Assembly (NCBI RefSeq): GCF_002335805.1
Contig: NZ_NISU01000001.1
Span: forward strand, 3,108,079-3,172,078
Origin: Bacillus sp. FJAT-45350
GTDB taxonomy: Bacteria; Bacillota; Bacilli; Bacillales; NISU01
DNA length: 64,000 nucleotides
Direction: 5' to 3'
The position numbers and the translations under genes were made by a program. Positions 17,524 to 26,549 of this stretch are shown here, piece by piece (position 1 is the first letter of the stretch; the number at the start of each line of letters is the position of its first letter). The notes beneath the pieces were generated by a model. That model saw only the letters and a list, made by a program, of their open reading frames with translations, did no database searches and had not been told where the DNA came from.

Positions 17524-18059
17524 AGCTGTCCCTCCTTTACTTCTGGCAATCTTGGTTGTTGTAGTATGTCTTTCAAGGATTTTATCGCACGATGTTGAGT
17601 TGTCTTTACTTTACTCTCTGACCATCCGAGGATTTCAGCTGTTTCATAGATAGATAGAGCTTCAATATACCTAAGAACGATGACTTGTTGTTGGTCAACC
17701 GTACATTTCTGAAGCCCTTTATATATTTGTCGTATTTCGTCCCGTTTCGTTACAATTTCTTCTGGAAGTGGGGCATCATCCCTAATGTCTATTTCGTCAA
17801 TCGAACCAACTAACCCAAACCATTTACGCTTTTTTCGATTTTGTTTTCGAATATAATCTATCGTTACGTGTCTTGCCACTGAATATATCCACGTCTTTTC
17901 ACTACTTTTCCCTTCAAAATTTTCAAACGATTGCAGTACCTTTATATATACTTCTTGTACGAGCTCTTCTGCAGTTTCACGATGCCGTACCATATAGAAA
18001 ATAAATTGAAATAACGATTGATGATATGTTTCAAACAATCGTTCAAACGCGTCCTCCAA
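17520..18059 (-). CDS. sigX: ECF sigma factor, SigX-like
   Basis: This 179-residue sigma-70 ECF protein shows region 2 (LFQFIFYMVRHRETAEELVQEVYIKVLQSF, split here, ~residues 15-45; WIYSVARHVTIDYIRKQ ~57-73) and region 4 (DQQQVIVLRYIEALSIYETAEIL, ~122-144, with SESKVKTTQHRAIKSLK). Translation of the downstream anti-sigma factor is coupled through a 4-nt overlap. In Bacillus SigX controls cell-surface charge and antimicrobial peptide resistance. A linker between regions 2 and 4 is rich in basic residues (KQNRKKRKW). Confidence 0.85.
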   Translation of the reverse strand: MEDAFERLFETYHQSLFQFIFYMVRHRETAEELVQEVYIKVLQSFENFEGKSSEKTWIYSVARHVTIDYIRKQNRKKRKWFGLVGSIDEIDIRDDAPLPEEIVTKRDEIRQIYKGLQKCTVDQQQVIVLRYIEALSIYETAEILGWSESKVKTTQHRAIKSLKDILQQPRLPEVKEGQL

Positions 18060-18094
18060 AAGAACACCCCCTTGTGATAAAAAATGAATAACTC

Positions 18095-18127
18095 AAAAAA
18101 AGCTCAAAAAGAATGTACTTTTTGAGC
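18095..18127 (-). terminator. hairpin terminator downstream of the 34-residue small gene
   Basis: Perfect 10-bp stem GCTCAAAAAG/CTTTTTGAGC is followed by TTTTTT on the minus strand. It lies just after the small ORF at 18,143-18,247 and upstream of sigX. Confidence 0.7.
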
Positions 18128-18142
18128 ATTAGGCCTTGAGCT

Positions 18143-18247
18143 TTACGAGATTAGGTGCGGACCTATATACCAATATAAAAATCCATATATCAATCCAAAT
18201 ACTAAAATTAAGATAAACAAAGCTCTGTTAGACAGCTTCTTTTTCAA
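18143..18247 (-). CDS. small single-span membrane protein (34 residues)
   Basis: A TTG start at 18,247 follows AAGGTG by six nt. The product is KKKLSN, then a hydrophobic helix (RALFILILVFGLIYGFLYWY), then IGPHLIS. It has its own ribosome-binding site and its own terminator hairpin and lies immediately upstream of sigX. No family was recognised. A basic N-terminus followed by one helix is typical of small bacterial membrane proteins. Confidence 0.5.
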   Translation of the reverse strand: MKKKLSNRALFILILVFGLIYGFLYWYIGPHLIS

Positions 18248-18410
18248 GATATTCACCTTCCCTAGCTTAACTATCTTTCATTATACCACGCTAGAAGAAT
18301 TTTTCTCATGTTCTACGAGAAAACTTTTCAACAGTTAGGTGTAAATGCCTTGTTTTGGGTAAAATATAAATGGATAATAAAAGTAGGACTCTAATCGTGA
18401 GGTGAAAAAG

Positions 18411-18854
18411 ATGAAATTACTTGTTGTTGCTATATTATCTACTCTATTTTTTATTAGTGTATACTTTCACTACTATATTGACTTCACTCAGCTTACATTA
18501 CTGAAGCAAGGAGAGAAAATAGAGTCAAAGACAACCACTAAAGAAGTGGAATTTGAAACCTACGAAGTCACAGCATACACAGCCGGAGCCGAAAGTACGG
18601 GTAAAACTCCAGCTCACCCAGCTTATGGTATTACCGCCTCTGGTACAACTGTTGCAGAAAATCGTACAATTGCATGCCCTCCCGAGATTGAATTTGGTAC
18701 AAAAGTATTTATCCCTCACTTTAACGAGACATTCATATGTGAAGATCGAGGAGGTCTAATTAAAGGGAAAACACTAGATATTTATATGGAAGATGTGGAG
18801 GACGCGCTTCAATTTGGAAGAAGACAATTAGAAGTAAAAATTATTAATGAATAA
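18411..18854 (+). CDS. secreted 3D-domain protein (putative lytic transglycosylase-like)
   Basis: The start is ATG at 18,411, six nt after GAGGTG. The 147-residue protein has an N-terminal membrane/signal segment (LLVVAILSTLFFISVYF) and then a 3D domain: EVTAYTAGAESTGKTPAH, ITASGTTV, and the late aspartates in CEDRGGLIKG and LDIYM that give the family its name. The fold is that of MltA catalytic domains, and Bacillus relatives (YocH, YorM, YuiC) act on peptidoglycan. No SH3 or LysM wall-binding domain is attached. Confidence 0.82.
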   Translation: MKLLVVAILSTLFFISVYFHYYIDFTQLTLLKQGEKIESKTTTKEVEFETYEVTAYTAGAESTGKTPAHPAYGITASGTTVAENRTIACPPEIEFGTKVFIPHFNETFICEDRGGLIKGKTLDIYMEDVEDALQFGRRQLEVKIINE

Positions 18855-18879
18855 TAAAGAGAACTGAACAAGCCTTCAG

Positions 18880-19086
18880 TCATTCTAAATTATTATTTAC
18901 TTGCCTTTTTGTACTTCCTTTCAACTTACCTGTTTGATACTCGACAACCCATCGATGAACTAAACCGACACTAAGTACATACCTTCTAGCTATTAAAGAC
19001 TTATTTCCTGATTCCATTGCCTCTTTCACAATCTTTACTTTAAAATCCCTTGTATACCTTGATCTCTTTGTTCGCTCATCCCTCAT
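18880..19086 (-). pseudogene. IS3-family OrfA remnant
   Basis: These 68 codons encode an HTH_Tnp_1 helix-turn-helix domain (RYTRDFKVKIVKEAMESGNK, SLIARRYVLSVGLVHRWVVE), the DNA-binding start of IS3/IS150-type OrfA. OrfA is normally ~100-170 residues and is followed by an OrfB integrase. Neither the rest of OrfA nor OrfB is present, and no IS ends are visible, so this is a relic or a domesticated DNA-binding protein. Confidence 0.6.
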
Positions 19087-19131
19087 CCCTCTACTCCTCA
19101 GCTCCTTAGTTTCATATAACTATATCACTTT

Positions 19132-19145
19132 TGTAAACGCTTACA
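19132..19145 (-). promoter_or_regulatory. possible cre (CcpA) site
   Basis: TGTAAACGCTTACA fits the catabolite responsive element consensus (TGWAANCGNTNWCA). It lies 45 nt upstream of the OrfA-like ORF. The rest of 19,087-19,335 shows no other recognisable feature. Confidence 0.45.
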
Positions 19146-19335
19146 TATTGTTAATTATGAAAAAACAACCTTATTGTACAAAGGTCATTTTTTTAAAAAC
19201 ATCTTTTATGTTTCAACTATAGCCTAAAAAAGTTAATATGACTGAATTTTAAAAAAATATAGACAATTTGTCAAGTGTTTCTATATTTCAATTGTATTAA
19301 ATAGTAGTCCAACCCAAGTTACATGTATCCTTACG

Positions 19336-19405
19336 TTTGTAAAGCGGTTTACTACTGTTTTCTTACACTATTAATGTATGTAAGAAAATATACCGCCTTT
19401 ACAAA
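19336..19405. repeat. large nested inverted repeat over the CorC gene stop
   Basis: Outer arms TTTGTAAAGCGGT (19,336-19,348) and ACCGCCTTTACAAA (19,392-19,405) enclose inner arms TTTTCTTACA (19,358-19,367) and TGTAAGAAAA (19,379-19,388). The ~70-nt structure overlaps the stop codon of the CorC-like gene. There is no T-run, so it may act as an mRNA 3' end stabiliser rather than an intrinsic terminator. Confidence 0.6.
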
Positions 19406-20649
19406 ATTTCTACTTTCACCTTTAGAATACGCCTTTCCTCTGCTCCTGTTATCGTAATTTTCAAGTGTTCATATTCAAAAACTTCATTGACTGAAGGAAC
19501 CTCTTGAAATTCTTCTACTAACCAGCCACCTACTGTGTGACTAGAGCTCTTAGGTAACTCCATGTCAATCACAGCTGAAAAATCATCTAATGGATAATCC
19601 CCGTTAAACTCATAAACATTTGGAGAAAGCTCGGACATTTCTTTTATCTTTTCATCATGTTCATCCCATATTTCCCCTACTAACTCTTCTAGAATATCTT
19701 CAAGAGTGATAATACCTGATGTTCCTCCAAACTCATCAATGACAACTGCCATATGTACTCTATTCTTTTGTAGCATTGGTAAAAGTGTTGCAATTCCAAG
19801 CGTTTCAATTACATACAATGGCTTTCTCATCAACTGAGCTATATCTACATCTTTATGTTTTATCAAATGAAAAAGAAAATCTCGTTCAGATAATACACCT
19901 ATAATATTATCAACGGTTCCTTTATAGACAGGAACTCTGGAATACCGTTCTTTCATAAGGATCGGAGTTATTTCATCGACCGGCATATCGATATCGATCG
20001 CAATAACTTCTGTTCGCGGTGTTAGGATTTCAACTACTTTGATATCATTAAATTCAAGTGTGTTATGCAACAGCTCTTTTTCATGGAAGTCAATAACACC
20101 TTCTTCTTGACTAATACTAACCATCTCTTTTAATTCTTGCTCAGTAATAGATGGTGTAAATTCCTTCCTCGATATTTTATTCGTCATGAATTGCTTTAGC
20201 TTCACAAGTAGCCAAGTAACCGGTCGCAGTACCTTCATTAATAAAATTAAAATACTTGCTATTTTTAATGCAAAAGGTTCAGCATTTTCCTTTGCAAATG
20301 ACTTTGGCAATACTTCTCCAAAAATAAGGATAAGTACTGTCATGACAACCGTACTTACAAGTAGGCCTGTACCAGTATTCCCTCCAAATAACGTCGTTGC
20401 AATTTGCGCAGATATCGTTGCAGCTGCTATATTTACAAGGTTGTTCCCAATTAAAATCGTAGAAAGAGCATAATCAAAGTTATCTGTTATATAATAAGCC
20501 TTCTTTCCACCTGTACGACCCTCATCTGCATAGTTTTTTAACCTTATTTTATTTGCACTAGAGTAGGCCGTTTCTGCTGAGGAAAAAAAAGCAGATAGAA
20601 ATAGTAATACGCCTAATAATATTAGTAAGTTAAGTGGTATATCCAGCAA
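19399..20649 (-). CDS. CorC/HlyC family membrane protein (CNNM-CBS-CorC)
   Basis: The start is placed at the TTG at 20,649, which follows GGGAGCGG by nine nt; the longest frame (TTG at 20,700) has no such site. The ~416-residue protein has an N-terminal CNNM/DUF21 domain with about four helices (FFSSAETAYSSANKIRLK), two CBS domains (TPRTEVIAIDIDMPVDEITP; IGVLSERDFLF to VHMAVVIDEFGGTSGIITLE), and a C-terminal CorC_HlyC domain (YEFNGDYPLDDF, HTVGGWLVEE). Relatives are involved in Mg2+/Co2+ efflux. The gene stands alone. Confidence 0.85.
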   Translation of the reverse strand: MLDIPLNLLILLGVLLFLSAFFSSAETAYSSANKIRLKNYADEGRTGGKKAYYITDNFDYALSTILIGNNLVNIAAATISAQIATTLFGGNTGTGLLVSTVVMTVLILIFGEVLPKSFAKENAEPFALKIASILILLMKVLRPVTWLLVKLKQFMTNKISRKEFTPSITEQELKEMVSISQEEGVIDFHEKELLHNTLEFNDIKVVEILTPRTEVIAIDIDMPVDEITPILMKERYSRVPVYKGTVDNIIGVLSERDFLFHLIKHKDVDIAQLMRKPLYVIETLGIATLLPMLQKNRVHMAVVIDEFGGTSGIITLEDILEELVGEIWDEHDEKIKEMSELSPNVYEFNGDYPLDDFSAVIDMELPKSSSHTVGGWLVEEFQEVPSVNEVFEYEHLKITITGAEERRILKVKVEIL

Positions 20650-20767
20650 TATAAACCGCTCCCAATGTTGATAAAATTGATTACTACATATTGTGCCCAA
20701 AAACTAATCTAAGATTAAAATGTCACTGAAAAAAGTCCACATTTTCCTTATTGACTGCTAGATCAAA

Positions 20768-20800
20768 AGAGAGAACCCTAGCTCAAGTAGGATTCTCTCT
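20768..20800 (-). terminator. terminator of the BH0509-family gene
   Basis: AGAGAGAA/TTCTCTCT stem with an additional CCTA/TAGG pairing; the minus strand continues TTTTGATC. It lies between the small gene stop (20,883) and the CorC-like gene. Confidence 0.6.
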
Positions 20801-20882
20801 CTTCATTTCTTTGTCGTCTATATAGCTGTAAAGGGGCTAGTTTTGATTAGTGTGAGCTTAGTTTCAATGCCTTAACAACTAA

Positions 20883-21026
20883 CTATTCTACTGTTTCGTG
20901 TTGGTCGTACACTCTTGTATAGATATACTCAATATCTGCATCCGTCATAAGCATCAATTTTCTTTCCCCAAAACCTTTTACCTTTGCAATAAAATCAATC
21001 ATGTTTTCTCGTTCTTGTCTGCTCAT
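20883..21026 (-). CDS. BH0509-family small protein (47 residues)
   Basis: ATG at 21,026 follows AAAGGGG at a good distance. The product reads SRQERENMIDFIAKVKGF, then LMTDADIEYIYTRVYD and an acidic end. This matches the pattern of the BH0509 family: short cytoplasmic proteins of alkaliphilic and other Bacillus with a helical ERENMI.FI start and an MTD..IE.IY segment. No function is known. The gene stands alone with its own terminator. Confidence 0.7.
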   Translation of the reverse strand: MSRQERENMIDFIAKVKGFGERKLMLMTDADIEYIYTRVYDQHETVE

Positions 21027-21221
21027 TTTAAAAACCCCTTTACTTTTAATTTTAATATCACTGTGTAACTACAGTGTTTAATTTATTATTTGTATTATAT
21101 AACAGGAGGTAATGGAGATCAATGGGCTTTTTTCTAATTTTTATTTTTTCTTTTGAAAACTTAAAAAATCCCACGCCATTTTCAATTTGAGAATAACGTG
21201 GGATATTTGCTGCTCTTCTTA

Positions 21222-21641
21222 TTATTTAATTATCAAGACAGGACATTGCACTCTTTTTGCAAGCTTATGACTTACACTTCCAAGTACCATTTGTTGGAGT
21301 GTATTAAGACCACGACTACCGATAACAACTAAGTCAAAATCGTTGGAGTTTGCATATTTTACAATAGAAGGACCTGGCTCTCCTCGAAGGATTTTTATTT
21401 CATAATTTATACTTTCTTTTATTGCTATTTCTTCTATTTTCCTTAACTTTTCTTTACGTTTCCCTTCAATTCCAAGTGCATCCCAGTTCCGCAATACGTC
21501 TGACTTTGAGGTTTTACCATCAACAACATAGACAACAGTCACCTTTGCATCATCTGTCTTTTTTGCAATTTCTAACGCCTTTTCTGCTGCTCGTATTGAA
21601 TGTCCAGAACCATCTGCTGCAACTAATATATTCGTAAACAT
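21222..21641 (-). CDS. universal stress protein (UspA family)
   Basis: This 139-residue UspA-fold protein starts MFTNILVAADGSGHSIRAAE. It ends with the ATP-binding type signature G-x2-G-x9-G-S: GSRGLNTLQQMVLGSVSHKLAKR. One of three complete Usp genes in this window (also at 24,396 and 32,581). Two of the three lie next to SulP carriers; this one stands alone upstream of the BH0509 gene. Confidence 0.9.
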   Translation of the reverse strand: MFTNILVAADGSGHSIRAAEKALEIAKKTDDAKVTVVYVVDGKTSKSDVLRNWDALGIEGKRKEKLRKIEEIAIKESINYEIKILRGEPGPSIVKYANSNDFDLVVIGSRGLNTLQQMVLGSVSHKLAKRVQCPVLIIK

Positions 21642-22055
21642 ACAATCCCCCCTTAGTCATTCTCATGTCTTACTACTATATTAATATGGGTATTTGGTTA
21701 CTAGTGTGAATTTCTACTTATCACCATCAAAGGTTTCATATGTTCGATATTTGCTTTCTGTTTGCTCTCCTCTTTCAGCTCTCTCTGCTTTCTTTCCTCT
21801 GCTAAGTCTGACTGAATTATATCTGTACACAGCAGCCCTACATATGTGCTATATCACACACCTAGTCATCAATGGTTTAAATTTTTCGTTTTCTTTATGG
21901 TGTTAAAACTATTTTACCATTAAATTGACTTAATTTTCAGTATATTTTAAAATGAATTATAAAAAAGGATTACTTCACATGACACACTTGAAGTAACCCT
22001 CTTCTACGTTCGTCTATTCACCTTATTAAACACGAACAAATTAACACCCCTTTTA
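21642..22055. other. intergenic region with one terminator
   Basis: No convincing gene. 21,961-21,999 is a hairpin (GGATTACTTCA/TGAAGTAACCC) with a TTTTTT run on the minus strand, which would terminate the small frameshifted gene at 22,056-22,348. The remaining DNA before the Usp gene is AT-rich promoter-like sequence. Confidence 0.6.
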
Positions 22056-22348
22056 TTAATGTAGATATCCACCCTCATTAGCTAGCTGCATCGCTAAAAT
22101 AAAACCTCTTAATAAACGAAATTCGGATTTATTCATAGCCTGAATTTCACACCCATAACGATACCCTTCGTCCGATAAGTATTCATTTCTTATAAATACC
22201 TTGGGCTTCATAAATTTTTCACAGTATACTTTTCTGGTTTACTAACTGTTATGTTCATTAATTCGCCTTCACAGTAACAGACTTCACCCAAACTGAAATC
22301 TCTGTTCTCTTTTATTAACCTAGCATACTCCCTCTTACTTTCCTCCAA
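22056..22348 (-). pseudogene. small gene split into two overlapping frames (46 + 51 codons)
   Basis: A first frame (TTG at 22,348 to TGA at 22,208) and a second frame (ATG at 22,211 to TAA at 22,056) overlap by four nt. Adding one base in the A5 run near 22,215 would fuse them into one ~97-residue protein. The second part reads VFIRNEYLSDEGYRYGCEIQ and then a helical end. Neither start has a good ribosome-binding site, which favours a frameshifted single gene or sequencing error over two genes. No family was recognised. A terminator follows. Confidence 0.4.
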
Positions 22349-22572
22349 TCCTCATTTGTCCTTTATTTACTACTATTTTACTCTAAATCGTGGTATTTTT
22401 TCCTTGTATTTATTACAAAACGTTGAATATTCTGTATTACTTTTTAAATTAGGACTGTCTCACTAAATAATCCTTTATTTCAGATATCTCGCTACTTATG
22501 TTATAGTGCAATTTACATCTGTATAAACTAAAGTATATAATTAACTAACACGCTAAAGGTTAGAGGGATAAA

Positions 22573-23169
22573 ATGGAGTATTTAGAGTACCTAATTACAA
22601 CATACGGTTATATAGGCATTGTATTTATGATGATGGGTGGAATTATTGGATTCCCTATTCCCGATGAAGTGTTACTTACATTAATCGGTTATTACTTATA
22701 TAAAGGTAAACTTACATACTTTCTATCGTTCTCATCTGCATATGCCGGAGCAATACTTGGAATCTCGTTATCTTATTTTCTTGGTTCAAAACTAGGACTT
22801 CCATTCTTAGAAAAGTATGGTCCAAAGATTAATATCTCGCATAAACGGATATGGAACTCACAAGCCCTATTTCATACATACGGACCTTTTCTACTTTTTA
22901 TTGGATTCTTTATTCCAGGGCTTCGTCATATTACTGGATACCTTTCAGGGATTGCTAAATATCCACTATGGAAATTTGCTTTATTTTCCTATACAGGTGC
23001 TCTTGTTTGGGTCTATTTATTTATTAGAATTGGACAGGAATTAGGGAACCACTTTATCATCGAAGATTATATTCAAAGATATAGTTATTATCTAGGAGGT
23101 ATTCTTCTCCTTATTGTATTTGGCCTCATAATCCGCTACCTACTCTCGAGTAAGAAAAAAAGGCACTAA
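22573..23169 (+). CDS. DedA/SNARE-associated family membrane protein
   Basis: This 198-residue protein has four to five hydrophobic segments and the DedA pattern: a re-entrant GFPIPDEVLLTLIGYYLY (~residues 27-44), LGISLSYFLGSKLG (~64-77), and FFIPGLRHITGYLSGIAKYP (~116-135), in which the Arg and Pro-Gly are conserved. DedA proteins scramble or transport undecaprenyl phosphate and other lipids. GAGGG lies upstream of the ATG. It converges on the potassium channel gene with a shared terminator. Confidence 0.88.
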   Translation: MEYLEYLITTYGYIGIVFMMMGGIIGFPIPDEVLLTLIGYYLYKGKLTYFLSFSSAYAGAILGISLSYFLGSKLGLPFLEKYGPKINISHKRIWNSQALFHTYGPFLLFIGFFIPGLRHITGYLSGIAKYPLWKFALFSYTGALVWVYLFIRIGQELGNHFIIEDYIQRYSYYLGGILLLIVFGLIIRYLLSSKKKRH

Positions 23170-23210
23170 TGAAAGGCTACTGAAAGCCTGACTAATTAGT
23201 GCCCTTTCTT
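23157..23210. terminator. bidirectional terminator (dedA-like / K+ channel)
   Basis: GGCACTAAT (23,162-23,170) pairs with ATTAGTGCC (23,195-23,203), with an inner AGGCT/AGCCT hairpin. T-rich runs follow on both strands. Confidence 0.75.
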
Positions 23211-24239
23211 TTACATATTCATTTTTATTTTCCTATAAGTGTCTTCATCGCAAATGACATATAGACGTGCTTCTTCAGGTATTGTTTCATCAAGCTTACG
23301 GACGATACCGAAATCCTTCCTATCTGAAATAAGATTAGCCCCTAATTCTTTAAAACCTTCATACGCATCATTGTATGTGCTCCATTCAGGCTTACGATTC
23401 ACTTCCCACACATTGTCTCCATGCTCTCTGCTTAATAACTGCATAAACAATTTCGTAGAGCCTTTATGTAAGGCTGATTTCGCCATCAAATCAGAAAATG
23501 CTTCATTTGATAATACAAATTCATCGACCATTGCATGCTTAAAGTTAGGAATATGCTTCTCTCTTATAATTTCAACAATTGTATAAATATCATCGTTTAA
23601 TTCTGCTGCCAAGCTCTCGATAGTAGATGCAATTAGTAATGATCTTCCATCAATGCTCATTGGATCGTGAATGGAATCGGGAGCAAAAATAAGAACTGAA
23701 TCACTCTCGCAAATATTCGCCTTTAATAAGATGTCTCTCTCGGTCGCATCACCTTGTATATAATGTACCTCTTCCCTAATGAGAGGAGCTTTCGGAAGTA
23801 AATCAATAATAACTATTTTTGAATCTGGTTTTGCTAATAGTATTTCATTTATTGTTTTACTCGCTTTTTGTGACCAACCAATGACAATAAAGTGTTGTCT
23901 TCCTTTAAACTTCAACCTTCCCTCCTCCTTCATACGTTGATACAAGCTAATTGATTGAACCATCTTACCGATAATAACCCCTATCAAGCTAATACCAGCT
24001 ATGTATAAAAATAATGCAAGTATTCTACCAGCAGTTGTTCCAGGAACAAAATCACCAAAACCTGTCGTCGTTACCGTCGTCATTACCCACCAGAAACCAA
24101 TAAACGGTGTTTCAAATTCTTCCGGTTCTAAAAAATGAATCAAATAAGCGCTACCAATAATTAAAACCGACGTTCCTAGAAACAACGTAATATTTTTGAC
24201 TTTCACCACTATTTTCATTAAGTCAAAAATAAATAGCAT
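23211..24239 (-). CDS. potassium channel with RCK (TrkA-N) domain
   Basis: This 342-residue protein has two membrane helices around a pore loop with selectivity filter TTGFGD (~residues 59-64, in MTTVTTTGFGDFVPG). A cytoplasmic TrkA-N/RCK Rossmann domain follows (FIVIGWSQKASKTINEIL, IQGDATERDIL). The C-terminus (EEARLYVICDEDTYRKIK) is short, without a clear TrkA-C domain. It resembles B. subtilis YugO. K+ channels of this type are often controlled by nucleotides or c-di-AMP, and the c-di-AMP synthase gene lies elsewhere in this window. Confidence 0.88.
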   Translation of the reverse strand: MLFIFDLMKIVVKVKNITLFLGTSVLIIGSAYLIHFLEPEEFETPFIGFWWVMTTVTTTGFGDFVPGTTAGRILALFLYIAGISLIGVIIGKMVQSISLYQRMKEEGRLKFKGRQHFIVIGWSQKASKTINEILLAKPDSKIVIIDLLPKAPLIREEVHYIQGDATERDILLKANICESDSVLIFAPDSIHDPMSIDGRSLLIASTIESLAAELNDDIYTIVEIIREKHIPNFKHAMVDEFVLSNEAFSDLMAKSALHKGSTKLFMQLLSREHGDNVWEVNRKPEWSTYNDAYEGFKELGANLISDRKDFGIVRKLDETIPEEARLYVICDEDTYRKIKMNM

Positions 24240-24331
24240 GATTCTCTCCTCCGGTCCTTTTTATTAACAATTCTTCAGATTATTATGTCCAATAACACTA
24301 AATCTTACTAACCTGATAAAACTGACAAACC

Positions 24332-24370
24332 AAAAAAGGTAGTTAGTGAGTCCACCCCACTAACTACCTT
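24332..24370 (-). terminator. terminator of the Usp gene at 24,396
   Basis: 13-bp stem AAGGTAGTTAGTG/CACTAACTACCTT is followed by TTTTTTGG on the minus strand. Confidence 0.85.
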
Positions 24371-24395
24371 AAAATTCATAACTCAAAATTCATCA

Positions 24396-24815
24396 TTACT
24401 TAACAAGCATTACTGGACATTGAACGCGTTTTGCTACTTTATGACTGACACTACCAAGAACCATTTCTTGAAGTTTATTTAAGCCACGACTTCCAATTAC
24501 CACACAATCTACACCATTCGTATTTGCATACTCAACGATAGCCGGTCCTGGTTCACCATGTAGTACGGTAACCTTATATTCTACCTGTGCATCATGAAGT
24601 AATTCAAGGACCCCTTTAATCTTCTCTTTCCGTTGTTCAGCAATTTGATATGAATCTGTATTGTGTAATACATCTGATTTTGAAGTAGAGCCATCAACAA
24701 CATAAATAACTTCAATAACTGCTTGGTCATTTCCCTTCACTAAAAAAATTGCTTTTTCTGCTGCTCTTTCTGAGTGCTTTGAACCATCAGCTGCAATAAC
24801 GACTTTATTAAACAT
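24396..24815 (-). CDS. universal stress protein (UspA family)
   Basis: The start is ATG at 24,815, following GGGGGG by about seven nt; the longest frame begins five codons earlier. The 139-residue protein has N-terminal FNKVVIAADGSKHSERAAEK and C-terminal GSRGLNKLQEMVLGSVSHK with the family's nucleotide-binding glycines. It lies downstream of a SulP carrier in the same orientation, but a terminator hairpin at 24,871-24,908 separates them. The last ~20 residues closely match the Usp remnant at 33,045-33,104. Confidence 0.9.
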   Translation of the reverse strand: MFNKVVIAADGSKHSERAAEKAIFLVKGNDQAVIEVIYVVDGSTSKSDVLHNTDSYQIAEQRKEKIKGVLELLHDAQVEYKVTVLHGEPGPAIVEYANTNGVDCVVIGSRGLNKLQEMVLGSVSHKVAKRVQCPVMLVK

Positions 24816-24870
24816 AGACTTTCCCCCCAATAAGAAATACTTTTACTACCCTGATTATAAACCTACTAAA

Positions 24871-24908
24871 AGAAAATGACACGTTGAAAGAGTGTACAAC
24901 GTGTCATT
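24871..24908 (-). terminator. terminator downstream of the first SulP gene
   Basis: 12-bp stem AATGACACGTTG/CAACGTGTCATT is followed by TTTTCTTTT on the minus strand. A second inverted repeat (GGTTGTTCAAA/TTTGAACAACC) lies at about 25,018-25,058, directly after the SulP stop. Confidence 0.75.
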
Positions 24909-25061
24909 CATTTGACTAATAGAACATGTTCAAAAAGTATTGACAATGGCTTCGCACGCTGTATGTCTTTCTAGGAGAAAGACTTTAATAAAACAGCGGC
25001 TTAACTCATTGCTCCAAGGTTGTTCAAAAAGCTAAAACTCGACCTCTTTGAACAACCTCTT

Positions 25062-26516
25062 TTAATGGCCTTTTGTTAATCCACCAATTTGGTTCATTAA
25101 TTGAGAGCTTTCTTTATCAAGACCTGTAACGTGTACCTTTATATCATTTTGTTCAAACTTTGATTGTATTTTATCAATAGCACCTACAGCAGAATCATCC
25201 CAAAGATGAGCTCTAGATAAATCAATTTCTACTTCTTTTACTTCTTCTTTAAAATCAAATTCTGTTATAAAATCTGTTACAGATGCAAAGAATAATTGAC
25301 CCTGTACATGGTATGTTTTCTTCGCATTTGTATTTTCCATAGTTGTTTTAACATGAACCTTTGAAATTTTTGCTGCAAAGAAGATTGCGCTTAAGATAAT
25401 ACCTGCAAATACACCTTTTGCAAGGTCATGAGTAACGACTACTGTCCCTACAGTTACAACCATTACAATTGAATCCGTTTTAGGCATCTTATGAAGTGTC
25501 TTCAAAGAACCCCAATCGAACGTACCGATAGCTACCATAATCATAACCCCAGCCAATGCTGCCATTGGAATCATGACAACGACATTTCCTAACGCAATGA
25601 TTAAGAACATTAAAAACACACCGGCAACTAATGAAGAAAGACGCCCCCGTCCTCCAGACTTCACGTTGATAACAGACTGACCAATCATCGCACAACCTGC
25701 CATACCACCAAAGCAACCTGTTACGATGTTCGCAATTCCTTGTCCACGACTTTCTTTGTTTTTATCACTCTCTGTGTCAGTCATATCATCGACAATCGAT
25801 GCTGTTAACAACGACTCAAGAATACCAACAAGCGCTAATGCAAACGAGTATGGGAAAATGATCATTAGTGTTTCAAACGTAAGTGGAATACTAGGTAACA
25901 TAAACATTGGCAACGTTTGAGAAAGTGTACCCATGTCTCCTACTGTTCGAACTCCTGCATTCATGAAGATAGCAATTGCCGTTACAACAATAATCGCTAC
26001 TAATGCAGACGGAACAGCCTTTGTAAATCTTGGAAGAATATAAATAATCGCTAATGTTAATGCTACTAATGCATACATTATCCATGCTTCACCAACAAAG
26101 TGTTGAAGTTGGGATGTAAAGATAAGGATTGCTAGGGCATTAACGAATCCTACCATTACAGAACGTGGGACAAACTTCATATAGCGTGCCAATTTAAACA
26201 CACCAAATAAAATCTGAAGTACCCCCGTTAAAATCGTTGCTGCTAATAGATACTGTAATCCATGCTCAGCAACGAGGGTGATCATTAAGAGCGCCATCGC
26301 TCCTGTCGCTGCAGAAATCATTCCAGGGCGACCACCGACAAAGGCAATTACAACAGCAATACAAAATGAAGCATATAGCCCAACCATCGGGTCTACACCA
26401 GCGATGATTGAAAAGGCAATGGCTTCTGGAATTAATGCTAGGGCAACAACGATACCCGCTAGCACATCTCCCTTAACATTGCTGAACCATTCTTTTTTAA
26501 TTTTTTCTAAATTCAA
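25062..26516 (-). CDS. SulP-family anion transporter with STAS domain
   Basis: The start is placed at the TTG at 26,516, after AGAGGTG; the longest frame begins six codons earlier inside that site. The ~484-residue protein has 10-12 hydrophobic segments with the SulP start [20 protein letters not shown] and GLYASF, then [17 protein letters not shown]. The C-terminal STAS domain (~385-480) has [20 protein letters not shown]. BicA-type bicarbonate and sulfate carriers belong here, and the substrate cannot be read from sequence. A close paralogue lies at 31,117-32,565, also next to a Usp gene. Confidence 0.9.
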   Translation of the reverse strand: MNLEKIKKEWFSNVKGDVLAGIVVALALIPEAIAFSIIAGVDPMVGLYASFCIAVVIAFVGGRPGMISAATGAMALLMITLVAEHGLQYLLAATILTGVLQILFGVFKLARYMKFVPRSVMVGFVNALAILIFTSQLQHFVGEAWIMYALVALTLAIIYILPRFTKAVPSALVAIIVVTAIAIFMNAGVRTVGDMGTLSQTLPMFMLPSIPLTFETLMIIFPYSFALALVGILESLLTASIVDDMTDTESDKNKESRGQGIANIVTGCFGGMAGCAMIGQSVINVKSGGRGRLSSLVAGVFLMFLIIALGNVVVMIPMAALAGVMIMVAIGTFDWGSLKTLHKMPKTDSIVMVVTVGTVVVTHDLAKGVFAGIILSAIFFAAKISKVHVKTTMENTNAKKTYHVQGQLFFASVTDFITEFDFKEEVKEVEIDLSRAHLWDDSAVGAIDKIQSKFEQNDIKVHVTGLDKESSQLMNQIGGLTKGH

Positions 26517-26549
26517 ACCTGCACCTCTTTTCAATTTTTTTGTTCATTT

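Noticed and set aside
21694-21906. A 70-codon plus-strand ORF rich in Leu, Ser and Cys.
   Set aside because: No ribosome-binding site and a random-like composition in a promoter region; not considered a gene.
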